From assembly GCF_027922425.1 (NCBI RefSeq), contig NZ_BSFQ01000010.1, positions 1-64,000 on the forward strand: a stretch of DNA of 64,000 bases. Reading direction: 5' to 3'. This document shows positions 9,104 through 17,714 of the stretch, one piece after another. Source of the stretch: Pseudonocardia halophobica. GTDB lineage: Bacteria; Actinomycetota; Actinomycetes; Mycobacteriales; Pseudonocardiaceae. The translations under genes were made by a program, and so were the position numbers. The notes under the pieces were generated by a model. The model was not told the origin of the DNA and ran no database searches. It worked only from the letters and a program-made list of their open reading frames with translations. Position 1 is the first letter of the stretch, and every line of letters starts with the position of its first letter.

Positions 9104-10486
9104 GTGAACGCGCACAGCGCTCCCCGCGCGAGCCGCTGGCCCACGGACCGGCCGCTGCGCCTGCTCGTCGTCCTGCACAACCTGGACATCGGCGGCAGCC
9201 AGCGCAACTCCGTGGACCTGGCCGCCGGTGTGCGGGACATGGGCCACGAGGTCGTGGTCGCCGGGCCGCCCGGTGTCCTCGAGGACGTCATCCACAAGCG
9301 CGGGGTGCGGTTCGAGGCGGTCGAGGAACTGGTTCCGGACAACATCGCGCCCACCGCGCGGGCCGCGTACAAGCGGGTCCGGGACCTGTCCCGGCGGCTG
9401 CAACCGGACCTGATCCACGCCTACGAGCTCACGCCCTCGCTGCTGACCTTCCTCGGCCCGCACCGCCTGGACGACGTGCCGATGACGATGACGATCAACA
9501 GCATGTCCGTGCCGGACTTCATGCCCGGCTCGGTGCCGCTGCAGGTCTGCGGGCCGTTGATCGCCATGGAGACCCGGGAACGCAGCGGCTCGATCGGCGT
9601 CCTCGAGATCCCGACGGACACGGTCGGCCAGTACCCCGACTACCCCGGCGGCGACGCGTTCCGGGCCGAGCTCGGGATCGCGCCGGACGAGATCGCCGTG
9701 GTCGTGGTCAGCCGGTTCGCCCGGGCGCTCAAGCAGGAGGGCCTGGAGACCGCGATCCGCGCCGCGGGCCGCATCCCGCCGCACCACCGGCTCCGGCTGG
9801 TGATGGTGGGCGACGGGCCGGCGATGCCCGAGCTGCGGGCCCTGGCCGACGCGACGAACGCCCGCGCGGGCCGCGAGGTCGTGCTGCTGCCCGGGATGCG
9901 CGTCGACCCGCGCCCCGCCTACGCCTCCGCGGACATCGCGCTCGGGATGGGCGGGTCGATCCTGCGGGCGATGGCCTTCGGGAAGCCCTGCATCGTGCAG
10001 GGCGAGCGCGGCTACTTCCAGACGCTCGACCGCGAGTCGGCCCGGCTGTTCCGCTGGCGCGGCTTCTACGGCATCGGCGACGGCGGCACGGGCGAGGACG
10101 CGCTGGTCCGCGAGCTGACCACGCTCCTGGACGACCAGGTGCGCCGCAAGGAGAACGCCGCGTTCGCCCTCGAGCTCGTGCGCCGGCACTACAGCCTCGA
10201 GCACGCCCTGCGGGTGCAGATGGAGTGGTACCAGAAGGCGCTCGCCGAGCACGTCCGCCCGAGCCGCAGCGAGGTGGCGCGCACGGTCGCGTCCGTCGGC
10301 GCCTGGTTCGCGGCGCGGGCGGCGGGACGGGTCAAGCCGGACACGTTCAACAGCTCCGAGCGCATCGCGCCGGGCATCGCCGGCCCGGTGCCGGACTGGT
10401 TCGACCCGGACATCGACACCGACACCGGCAGCATCGACATCGCCAACGCCAAGACCCTGAAGCTGAGGGCGGTCCGCCGGGCCTGA
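9104..10486 (+). CDS. Family GT4-like glycosyltransferase
   Basis: A 460-residue GT-B-fold glycosyltransferase, cytoplasmic and acting at the membrane. LLVVLHNLDIGGSQRNSVDL near the N-terminus is the acceptor-domain glycine loop. VVVSRFARALKQEGLETAI and GDGPAMPEL in the second half are the nucleotide-sugar-binding Rossmann strands. The C-terminal 60 residues are an extra tail. The GTG start has a GAGG element just upstream. It lies 37 bases behind the flippase and ends at a strong bidirectional terminator. Donor and acceptor are not predictable. Confidence 0.83.
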   Translation: MNAHSAPRASRWPTDRPLRLLVVLHNLDIGGSQRNSVDLAAGVRDMGHEVVVAGPPGVLEDVIHKRGVRFEAVEELVPDNIAPTARAAYKRVRDLSRRLQPDLIHAYELTPSLLTFLGPHRLDDVPMTMTINSMSVPDFMPGSVPLQVCGPLIAMETRERSGSIGVLEIPTDTVGQYPDYPGGDAFRAELGIAPDEIAVVVVSRFARALKQEGLETAIRAAGRIPPHHRLRLVMVGDGPAMPELRALADATNARAGREVVLLPGMRVDPRPAYASADIALGMGGSILRAMAFGKPCIVQGERGYFQTLDRESARLFRWRGFYGIGDGGTGEDALVRELTTLLDDQVRRKENAAFALELVRRHYSLEHALRVQMEWYQKALAEHVRPSRSEVARTVASVGAWFAARAAGRVKPDTFNSSERIAPGIAGPVPDWFDPDIDTDTGSIDIANAKTLKLRAVRRA

Positions 10487-10510
10487 TCCCGCCGCGGCCC
10501 CGAGAACGAC

Positions 10511-10543
10511 ACCGGCCGGTGCCCCCGCGGGGCACCGGCCGGT
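10511..10543. terminator. Bidirectional intrinsic terminator
   Basis: ACCGGCCGGTGCCCC pairs with GGGGCACCGGCCGGT around a 3-base loop: a perfect 15-bp stem between two convergent stops (10486 and 10559). Confidence 0.85.
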
Positions 10544-10558
10544 TCGTGTCCGGAGGGA

Positions 10559-11431
10559 TCAGCCGGAGTACTTGTACTCCTTGATCCAGTCGACCTGCAT
10601 CTCCGAGGGCTTCACGTTGTTCGGGTCGCCGTCCTCGGGGAACCAGTCGAGCTGGATGCACAGGTGCATCGGGCCCGGCGGCAGCGTGTCCTTGTCCTCG
10701 ATCCGGTACCACTCGCGGCCGTCGAGGTAGCCGATGACGTGGTCCGGGGTCCACTCCACGGCCCAGTTGTGCCACTCGGTGCCGTCGACGTCGACGGAGT
10801 GCTCGATCTGCTTGTTGTCCTCGCTGTAGTGCAGGAACGAGTTCACGTTCTGCCGGTCGCCCGAGGTCGCCTCCATGAAGTCGACCTCGCCGCCCTCCGG
10901 CCAGTTCTCCTCGTCCGGCCACAGCAGCAGCAGGGCGTGGTAGGTGGGGTCGCTGGCCGGCATCTTCACCCGGCCCTCCCAGCGCCCGTACATCTGGCCC
11001 GGGTTGAGCGCGAGGCCGCCGGTGTTGCCCTGCGCGTCGCCCTTGATGGTGAGGATGCCGTCGTTGACGTGGATCGACTCGGTGGTCCGGCGGCCGTTGC
11101 CGTCGTGCCCCTCGCCCTTGTAGATGCTCCAGCCGGCGGGGCGCGGCCCGTCGAACTCGTCGACGCGGCTGGGCTCACCCCAGCCCTGCAGGGTGGCGGC
11201 GCTGGTGTCGGAGCCCGCGCTCTGGGTCTGCGTGGGCGTGGTCGGGCCGGGCGGCTCGGACACGCTGCCGCTCCCGGAGGTGTTCCCGGAGTCCGACGAC
11301 GGGCTGCCGACGAGCACGGCGATCAGCGCGAGCACGGCCACGACGGCCACGCCGCCGATGATCAGGCCGGTGCGGCGGGAGATCCCCCGGGTGGGCGCTC
11401 CGCCGCCACCGGGCCCGGACTCTTCGGACAC
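10559..11431 (-). CDS. Membrane-anchored GH16-family glycoside hydrolase
   Basis: A 290-residue extracellular endo-glycanase or transglycosylase. A short cytoplasmic N-terminus is followed by one transmembrane anchor (about 21–42), a Ser/Thr/Pro linker (43–85) and a GH16 jelly-roll domain. The catalytic signature E-x-D-x-x-E is intact at Glu182, Asp184 and Glu187 (GGEVDFMEA). Members cleave beta-1,3/1,4 glucans or related glycans, so it may trim or release the polymer made by this locus. A GAGGAG ribosome site precedes the GTG start. Confidence 0.88.
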   Translation of the reverse strand: MSEESGPGGGGAPTRGISRRTGLIIGGVAVVAVLALIAVLVGSPSSDSGNTSGSGSVSEPPGPTTPTQTQSAGSDTSAATLQGWGEPSRVDEFDGPRPAGWSIYKGEGHDGNGRRTTESIHVNDGILTIKGDAQGNTGGLALNPGQMYGRWEGRVKMPASDPTYHALLLLWPDEENWPEGGEVDFMEATSGDRQNVNSFLHYSEDNKQIEHSVDVDGTEWHNWAVEWTPDHVIGYLDGREWYRIEDKDTLPPGPMHLCIQLDWFPEDGDPNNVKPSEMQVDWIKEYKYSG

Positions 11432-11531
11432 TGGGACTCCTCGTCACATCGGACAGCTCAGATCGGACATTCCGGACAGATTGCGAGCGTAGAGCACCGC
11501 GTGGACGCCCCCGTCACCGAGTCCAACGACG

Positions 11532-12782
11532 TCAGCGGTCGGACGTGACGTACGAGTTCACCGGGGACAGCCGGGGCACCCGCCCGCCGACCCGCCGGGT
11601 CGCCCGGCGCCCCCGGACGTAGGCCGAGCCGCCGTCGACGATCCACGCGAGCCGCTCCCCCAGGCTCCCCGCGGCGACGCCCTCGCCGGCGGTGGACTCG
11701 CGCGCGCCGATCTGCCGGAACTGTGCGAACGCGGCCGGGATGCGCTTGGCCGCCATCGCCCCGGCCCGCGGGTCCAGGGCGATCTTGGTGAGGAACGCGC
11801 CCAGGCCCATCGAGTAGCCGCGCAGCTGGCTGCGCAGCTCCTCCGGCGACGACCGGTGGTGGTGCCAGACGAACGCGCCCGGGTCGTAGCCCACCCGGTG
11901 CCCGGCCAGGACCAGCCGGACCATGAACTCGCAGTCCTCGCCGCCGCGGGTCGGGGCGCCCGCGCCGAGCGCCTCGTCGAACCCGCCGACGGCGCGCGCG
12001 ACGTCCGCCCGGACGGCGAAGTTCGCGCCGATCCCGAACAGGCCCGGCGAGAAGGGGAAGATCGCGGAGTCCGCGGGCGGGTCGGCCAGCGAGTAGCGGC
12101 GCGCCTCGAAGCCCCGGTTCCACACCAGGGCACGCTCGGCGGCCAGCTGCTCCTCGGTCTCCAGCACGGCGCCGATCACCGGGCCGCTGAGGCAGGCCAG
12201 GTCCGGCTCGGCGGCGAACACGGCGGCGATGCGGCCGGCCCACTGCCGGTCCACCTCGGTGTCGTCGTCCGTGAACGCGACGAGCCGGGTGACCGCCTCG
12301 CGCAGCCCGCGATTGCGGCCCACCGAGAGGCCGCGGCGCCGCTCGCGGACGTAGACCACGCCCCGGTCGGCGAACTCCTCGGCGACGAGCCGGGTGCTCT
12401 CGTCCGGCGGGTCGTTGTCGACCACGACCACGGTGACGGCCGGGTGGTCACCGGCCACCACGGCGGCGATGCTGGTGCGCAGGCTCTCCGCCCGGCCGCG
12501 CGTCGCGATCACCACGGTGAGCGGCTCGACCGACGGCGGCAGCGCCTGCTCCTCCCCCGTGTCCGGACCAAGCTGCTCCTCGATCGCGGCCCGCACGGTC
12601 GACGTGGTCGCGCGGCCGCCGGTGAGGCCGACCGAGATCAGCCCCGCGGGCACGCCGCCCGCGGTCACCAGCAGCCGGGCCGCCAGGTACCGGGGGTCCA
12701 CCGACAGGTCGAGGGCGTCCGGCCCGTCGGTCCGCCGCTCGACCCGGCCGACCCAGGCCGGCGCCCGCCCCGGCAGCTCCAT
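11532..12782 (-). CDS. Family GT2 glycosyltransferase
   Basis: A 416-residue GT-A glycosyltransferase. An N-terminal module of about 85 residues of unclear role precedes the catalytic domain, which starts at LTVVIATRGRAESL. The metal-binding FTDDDTEVD (DxD) lies near 170 and the acceptor-side motif RGGEDCEFMVRLVLAG near 290. The C-terminus has no clear transmembrane helix, so it is likely soluble or peripheral. It sits between the GH16 gene and a GMC oxidoreductase on the same strand, with gaps of 100 and 52 bases. Confidence 0.85.
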   Translation of the reverse strand: MELPGRAPAWVGRVERRTDGPDALDLSVDPRYLAARLLVTAGGVPAGLISVGLTGGRATTSTVRAAIEEQLGPDTGEEQALPPSVEPLTVVIATRGRAESLRTSIAAVVAGDHPAVTVVVVDNDPPDESTRLVAEEFADRGVVYVRERRRGLSVGRNRGLREAVTRLVAFTDDDTEVDRQWAGRIAAVFAAEPDLACLSGPVIGAVLETEEQLAAERALVWNRGFEARRYSLADPPADSAIFPFSPGLFGIGANFAVRADVARAVGGFDEALGAGAPTRGGEDCEFMVRLVLAGHRVGYDPGAFVWHHHRSSPEELRSQLRGYSMGLGAFLTKIALDPRAGAMAAKRIPAAFAQFRQIGARESTAGEGVAAGSLGERLAWIVDGGSAYVRGRRATRRVGGRVPRLSPVNSYVTSDR

Positions 12783-12834
12783 GGTTCTCCTTCGTGGTTC
12801 GTCGGCGGTGCGCCTCCCGCACCGCCCGGTCGCG

Positions 12835-14538
12835 TCAGGCCTGGCCGGCCGGCGCCACCACGTCCTCGGGGGCCGCGGACGGCCGCGCCTGCGAGACGAC
12901 CTGCGGGCGGGCGAGGTGCACCGGCTCCAGCGGCGTGTTGCCGAGGATCATGTCCGACGCCTTCTCGGCCACCATCAGGGTGGGCGCGTAGGTCTGGGTG
13001 TTGGTCACCGTCGGGAAGATCGACGCGTCGACCACGCGGATCCCGTCGACGCCGTGCACCCGCAGGGTGTCGGGGTCCACGACGTCGTCCGGGGTGCGGC
13101 CCATCCGGGCGCTGCCCGTGGGGTGCAGCCCGGTCTGCGCGGTGTGCGAGATCCAGTCGAGGATCTGCTCGTCCGTCTGGAACTCCGGCCCCGGGACGAC
13201 CTCGCCACCGTCGACGCCCGAGAAGGCCGGCTGGGCCATGATGTCGCGCGCGATGCGGATCGCCTTGACCCAGTCGTCCCGGTCCCGCTGGTTGTCCAGG
13301 TAGTTGAAGATGATCCGCGGGTGGGCGGCCGGGTCGGCCGAGCGCAGCGTGACGCTGCCGCGGGAGCGCGCGGCCATGGTGCCGACGTGCACCTGGTAGC
13401 CGTGCCCCTCCACGATCCGCTTCTCGTCGAAGGCCATCGCCATGGGCGCGAACCCGACGATCACGTCGGGGAACTCCATGTCCTCGTTGCTGCGGATGAA
13501 GCCCGCCGCCTCGAACAGGTTGCTCCCCGCCGGGCCCCGGCCGGCGAGCCACTGCAGGCCCATCTTCGGCCAGTTCTTCTTGTCCTTCATGTGCACCATC
13601 GAGATGGGCTGGGTGCACCGGTGCTGGACCTGGACCGCCAGGTGGTCCTCGAGGTTGTGGCCGACCCCGCGCAGGTCGTGGATCGGCGCCACGCCGACCG
13701 CCTCGAGCTCCTCGGCGCGGCCGACCCCGGACAGCTGCAGCAGCTGCGGGGTGTTGAAGGCGCCGCCGGACAGGATGATCTCCTTGGCCCGGACGATCTC
13801 CTCGTGGCCGCCGGCGGCGCGGAACGTCACCCCGACCGCGCGCGTCCCGGAGAACACGACCTGCGTGGCCAGTGCGCGGGTGCGGACCTCGAGGTTGGGC
13901 CGCCCCATCACCGGGTGCAGGTACGCCTGCGACGACGACTGCCGCCGGCCCCGCCGGATGTTGCGGTCGAACGCCGCGAAGCCCTCCTGCACCGCGCCGT
14001 TGAGGTCCGCGGTGAGGTTGTACCCGGCCTGCTGGGCGGCCTCGAAGAACAACGCGAACAGCGGGTGGTCGGCCGGGGCGCGCTCCACCGTCTGCAGACC
14101 GCCGCGACCGCGGTACTCGTTCCCGCCGAAGGTCAGCGAGTCCTCGATCTTCTTGAAGTACGGCAGGACGTGCGCGTAGTCCCAGGCGTCGTCGCCGACG
14201 ACCTTCGCCCACTGGTCGAAGTTCGCCGGGTGGCCCCGGACGTAGGTCATGGCGTTGATCGAGCCGGAGCCGCCGAGCAGCTTGCCGCGCGGCAGGTCCA
14301 TGCGGCGGTTCTGCATGAACGGCTCGGGCTCGGAGACGTAGTGCCAGTTGTGGCTCTTGCTGGCGATCGCCAGGCCCATCGCGGCCGGCATGTGGGTGAA
14401 CACGTCCCAGAACGGGTCCGATTTCCCGGCCTCGAGAAGGAGCACCCGGTGGGCGGGATCGGCGCTCAGGCGGTTGGCCAGGACGCACCCGGCCGCACCG
14501 CCGCCGACCACGACGAAGTCGTAGACCTTGTCCGACAT
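12835..14538 (-). CDS. GMC-family FAD-dependent oxidoreductase (choline dehydrogenase-like)
   Basis: A 567-residue flavoprotein that oxidises alcohols. FVVVGGGAAGCVLANRLS near residue 8 is the FAD-binding Rossmann motif; LPRGKLLGGSGSINAMTYVRG is GMC signature 1. The catalytic histidine is in LHPTGSARMG near 480, with the second active-site region around VTNTQTYAPTLM. It is most like BetA and other alcohol dehydrogenases, but choline specificity is unproven and there is no betaine-aldehyde dehydrogenase beside it. Its position inside a glycan locus is unusual: it could oxidise a sugar hydroxyl or simply be a passenger. Confidence 0.85.
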   Translation of the reverse strand: MSDKVYDFVVVGGGAAGCVLANRLSADPAHRVLLLEAGKSDPFWDVFTHMPAAMGLAIASKSHNWHYVSEPEPFMQNRRMDLPRGKLLGGSGSINAMTYVRGHPANFDQWAKVVGDDAWDYAHVLPYFKKIEDSLTFGGNEYRGRGGLQTVERAPADHPLFALFFEAAQQAGYNLTADLNGAVQEGFAAFDRNIRRGRRQSSSQAYLHPVMGRPNLEVRTRALATQVVFSGTRAVGVTFRAAGGHEEIVRAKEIILSGGAFNTPQLLQLSGVGRAEELEAVGVAPIHDLRGVGHNLEDHLAVQVQHRCTQPISMVHMKDKKNWPKMGLQWLAGRGPAGSNLFEAAGFIRSNEDMEFPDVIVGFAPMAMAFDEKRIVEGHGYQVHVGTMAARSRGSVTLRSADPAAHPRIIFNYLDNQRDRDDWVKAIRIARDIMAQPAFSGVDGGEVVPGPEFQTDEQILDWISHTAQTGLHPTGSARMGRTPDDVVDPDTLRVHGVDGIRVVDASIFPTVTNTQTYAPTLMVAEKASDMILGNTPLEPVHLARPQVVSQARPSAAPEDVVAPAGQA

Positions 14539-14670
14539 GAGGTGTTGAGCCCTCCTCCTGGGAACGCTGCGTGCCTGCCCCCCGCGTCGCCGCGGCCCGG
14601 CACTCCCCGGGTCGCCGCGGCCGCAGCGGCGGTCACGATATCGCGGTGAAATCCACCACCCCGACTCAGG

Positions 14671-15069
14671 TCAGGGCGCGGCTCCTGCCGCGGGTGCGTT
14701 CGGGTCTGCGTTCGGATCAGCGTTCGGGTCGGTGGCCGCGGGGGCGTTCGGGTCCGCCGCGGCGGGGGCGTTCGGGTCCGCGGGCGGGGCCGGAGCAGGC
14801 TGTCGCGGCTGGTCCAGCGGGAGCCCGGTGACGGGGTCGGTGCGGGTCAGGACGGAGTGCACGACCTGCTGTCCACCCTGGACGGTGAGCAGCGCGACGA
14901 CGACGGCGACCACGCCGACCGAGGCCGCCGTGAGCGCCCGCACCCGCGTGGGCGTGCGCCCCGGCCGGCCGCGGCTGCTCTCCACCACCCAGGCCCGGAT
15001 GCCGAGGACGACCAGCAGGCCGAGGAACGACAGCCACACCCACTTGTCGAATCCCGGGTCGATCGTCAT
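14671..15069 (-). CDS. Small membrane protein with DPNA-rich repeat tail
   Basis: 132 residues with two hydrophobic segments (about 11–28 and 46–64) and a C-terminal low-complexity tail from about 90 built on repeats of DPNA with PAA/PAT spacers. At DNA level the repeat word is GCGTTCGGGTC. I recognise no family. The ATG overlaps the stop of the large membrane protein upstream (4-base overlap), so the two are co-translated and probably work together, perhaps as an accessory subunit with a wall-spanning tail. Confidence 0.7.
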   Translation of the reverse strand: MTIDPGFDKWVWLSFLGLLVVLGIRAWVVESSRGRPGRTPTRVRALTAASVGVVAVVVALLTVQGGQQVVHSVLTRTDPVTGLPLDQPRQPAPAPPADPNAPAAADPNAPAATDPNADPNADPNAPAAGAAP

Positions 15070-17132
15070 CCGGGCCTCCCCGCGGTACCGCCGGGGAGCA
15101 CGGGCGCCCCGACCTTGCGCAGCACGTAGTCGTACGGGTCGTCCGGGCTCTGGTACCAGAAGTAGTACGTGCCCTGCTGGACCAGGGTGTTGGCGTAGTC
15201 CAGCGACCAGTTGTGCGGCTTGCCGTAGAGGTAGACGCCCTGGGCCTCGATCGACCCGAAGTTCACGATGACGTCGGGCGAGACCTTGGCCGTGCAGCCG
15301 ATCGGGTCGTCCGAGACGCCGATCCGGCCGCAGCCCGGCACGCCGCCGCCGCGCCCGAAGAGCGTGAGGCCCTCGATCGCGAACGGCCCCGGGTCGGAGA
15401 CCGGGATGACGTTCTGCCCGGGTGGGGTCGTCGCGACGACCGACCGGAACATCGCGGCGTCCTCGGGGTAGACGACCTGGTAGGAGTCGTTGCCGCCGCG
15501 CAGGAACACGAGCATGCCGAACAGCGCGACCATCCCGACCGCCAGCACCGGCCGCATCCACGCGCGCTTGCGGACCGTCCAGCGCAGGAAGTCCGCGCCC
15601 AGGATCGTGAGGATCGGCAGGCCGAACAGCACGATCCGCAGGAAGCCCTCGCTGCCGTAGCCCTGCGCGGCGAACGCCATCGGCACCACGGCGAGCCCGA
15701 TCGGCACGAGGTCGCGGCGGCGCCGCCAGTAGACCCACGCGCCCACGATGCCCAGCAGGTACGACAGCCCGGCGACGAGCACGCGCCCGTACTTGACGAC
15801 GATCTGACCTGCGTCGCCGGTCAGCCGGTCGGCCACGCCCTCCTGCAGCGCGGCGCCCGTGTCGCCGGTGCCGATGAACAGCGTGATCTGGTTCATCCAG
15901 ATGGAACGGGCGGCGATCAGGATGAAGAGGATGACGCCGATCATGCCGACCAGCACGAGCCCGCGGCCCCGGTAGCGGCCCACGACGGCCAGCAGGAACA
16001 GCTGGCCGAGGATCGCGAACGGGGTGAGCTGGTGCGCCGGGATGACGGCGAGGATGCACAGCGCCGCGCAGAAGTAGACCAGCAGCAGCTGCCGCGGGGG
16101 CAGCGTCGGCCGGTTCGGCGGCGTCATGCCGGAGACCAGCCAGCGGTGCAGCAGTGGCAGGCGCTTCGCGCCGCGGTGCGGGGCCGGCCAGCCCGGCACG
16201 CCGCTCGGGTCCGTCCGGCGGGTGGCCAGCGGGCCGAGGGCGAACGTCAGCACCGTGAGCAGCAGGCAGATGCCCGTGGCCTGCGGCGAGAAGTAGTCCT
16301 GCTCGATCCAGTTCAGGCCGACGAACAGCCAGGCCGCGGCCCAGGGGGCACGGGTGCCGCCGAGCATCGAACGGGCCAGCGCGTAGATGCCGATCGCCCA
16401 CACCGTGACGACGGCGGGCGGGAACCAGCGCAGCACCTCGTCGAGCTGGTCGGCGCCGCCGGCCTGGCGGAACCACGCCCACTGGGCGAAGAACGCGGGC
16501 CAGGAGAACCGGGCGTCGAGACCCTGCGGCGGGACGCCGTTGGCGACCGCCACGGCGTCGACGAAGCCGGTGATCGTCCAGGCCGTGCCGAACCGCGCGG
16601 CGGGCTCGACGACCGACGGCAGGCCCGTCGAGCAGAGGATGAGGACGCCGGTGGCGGTGCCGAGCATCGGGATGCGCGGGCGCCGGGCGTAGAGCTCGGA
16701 GAGGCAGGAGCCGATCGCGAACAGCAGGGCCAGCCAGCCCGGGATGCCGAGCACCTTGGCCAGGCCCCAGCCGTCGAGCGCCTGCAGGTCGGTGGTGACC
16801 ACCGCGAGCGGCAGCATGGCCACCGCGAGCAGGGCGAGTGCCGGCGAGAGCCAGCGGTCGACGACGACCCGGTTGCGCCGGAACCACGACGGCTCGGCGG
16901 GCGGCTCGGCGTCGACCGGCGGTGCCGCGGGCGGGACGACCGGGATCGCCGCCGTGGGCGGGTCGGTGCCGTCCGGGCCGTTCCCCGGCGTCGCGCCGAC
17001 GGGGCGGAGGACCTGCGTGGCCTCGGGGTCGCTGCGGACGGCGCCGCCGCCCTGCGCGTCCGCGGCGCGGCCGCCGTCCTCGCGCGGGGTCCCGCCGTCG
17101 CGGGCATCCCGGCGGGTGTCCTGCGTGGTCAC
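15066..17132 (-). CDS. Large polytopic membrane protein, probable glycosyltransferase or polymerase (GT-C-like)
   Basis: 688 residues: a disordered N-terminus (1–90), then about 12–14 transmembrane helices (roughly 95–560), then a C-terminal extracytoplasmic domain. The loop FSWPAFFAQWAWFRQAGG and the QDYFSPQATG motif recur, as I remember them, in actinobacterial membrane proteins of capsule loci that look like GT-C transferases. A role in polymerising or modifying lipid-linked glycan outside the membrane is inference. The GTG start overlaps the stop of the small membrane gene upstream, and the stop overlaps the DPNA-protein start, making a three-gene coupled unit. Confidence 0.7.
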   Translation of the reverse strand: MTTQDTRRDARDGGTPREDGGRAADAQGGGAVRSDPEATQVLRPVGATPGNGPDGTDPPTAAIPVVPPAAPPVDAEPPAEPSWFRRNRVVVDRWLSPALALLAVAMLPLAVVTTDLQALDGWGLAKVLGIPGWLALLFAIGSCLSELYARRPRIPMLGTATGVLILCSTGLPSVVEPAARFGTAWTITGFVDAVAVANGVPPQGLDARFSWPAFFAQWAWFRQAGGADQLDEVLRWFPPAVVTVWAIGIYALARSMLGGTRAPWAAAWLFVGLNWIEQDYFSPQATGICLLLTVLTFALGPLATRRTDPSGVPGWPAPHRGAKRLPLLHRWLVSGMTPPNRPTLPPRQLLLVYFCAALCILAVIPAHQLTPFAILGQLFLLAVVGRYRGRGLVLVGMIGVILFILIAARSIWMNQITLFIGTGDTGAALQEGVADRLTGDAGQIVVKYGRVLVAGLSYLLGIVGAWVYWRRRRDLVPIGLAVVPMAFAAQGYGSEGFLRIVLFGLPILTILGADFLRWTVRKRAWMRPVLAVGMVALFGMLVFLRGGNDSYQVVYPEDAAMFRSVVATTPPGQNVIPVSDPGPFAIEGLTLFGRGGGVPGCGRIGVSDDPIGCTAKVSPDVIVNFGSIEAQGVYLYGKPHNWSLDYANTLVQQGTYYFWYQSPDDPYDYVLRKVGAPVLPGGTAGRPG

Positions 17133-17506
17133 TGGGCGACCACCGCGTGCCGGAGCAGGAAGGGGATGCTGATCCCGGTGACGATGTAGAGCATCAGGTC
17201 GGGGTGCCACCAGACGGTGCTGACCATGATCTGCGCGGCGAGCAGCGTGGTCGCCACGCCGACGCCCAGGGTCAGCAGCCAGACGTGCGCCGCGGGCGCG
17301 CGGCGCAGGAAGCCCGCCGCGGACCAGCCGGGGCCCAGCAGCAGGAAGCCGATCGTGACGAAGAGGCGGATGTCGCCGACGGTGCCGCCGGTCACCTTCA
17401 GCAGGCTCAGGGCGCAGGCCGCGACGCCGGCGACGACGAGCATCAGCGCGACGCCGCGACGCGCGGTGCGGGCGCGCGTCAGCTCCGCCGCGGAGGGCAT
17501 GCTCAC
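17129..17506 (-). CDS. Small four-helix membrane protein, unknown function
   Basis: About 125 residues with four hydrophobic helices and no catalytic motif. The GTG at 17506 and the ATG at 17500 are both possible starts. It overlaps the large membrane protein gene by 4 bases and is first in the three-gene coupled unit (small membrane protein, large membrane protein, DPNA-tail protein). Small partners of this kind often accompany polymerases or flippases, but I cannot assign a role. Confidence 0.65.
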   Translation of the reverse strand: MSMPSAAELTRARTARRGVALMLVVAGVAACALSLLKVTGGTVGDIRLFVTIGFLLLGPGWSAAGFLRRAPAAHVWLLTLGVGVATTLLAAQIMVSTVWWHPDLMLYIVTGISIPFLLRHAVVAQ

Positions 17507-17714
17507 CGCGTCACTCCGTTCCCTCGCCGGACGTCGTCCGTGGCCGACACCGTTCCCGTGCCCGGCACCGTGGGGATGCTCGGCACCGTCTCGCTCGACA
17601 CCGCGTGGCGCACCGGCCCGCGCGGCGGGACCAGGGCACACCGTCCGGCGCCGGACGGACCCCGGCGCCCGTCAGGAGTATGCCGGGCGCCGGTGATCCG
17701 CAGGAGGCGACCCC

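Noticed and set aside
6460..9372. A single 970-residue minus-strand gene across the acetyltransferase and flippase
   Set aside because: Only the C-terminal 199 residues are protein-like; the rest is the antisense of the flippase gene and low-complexity.
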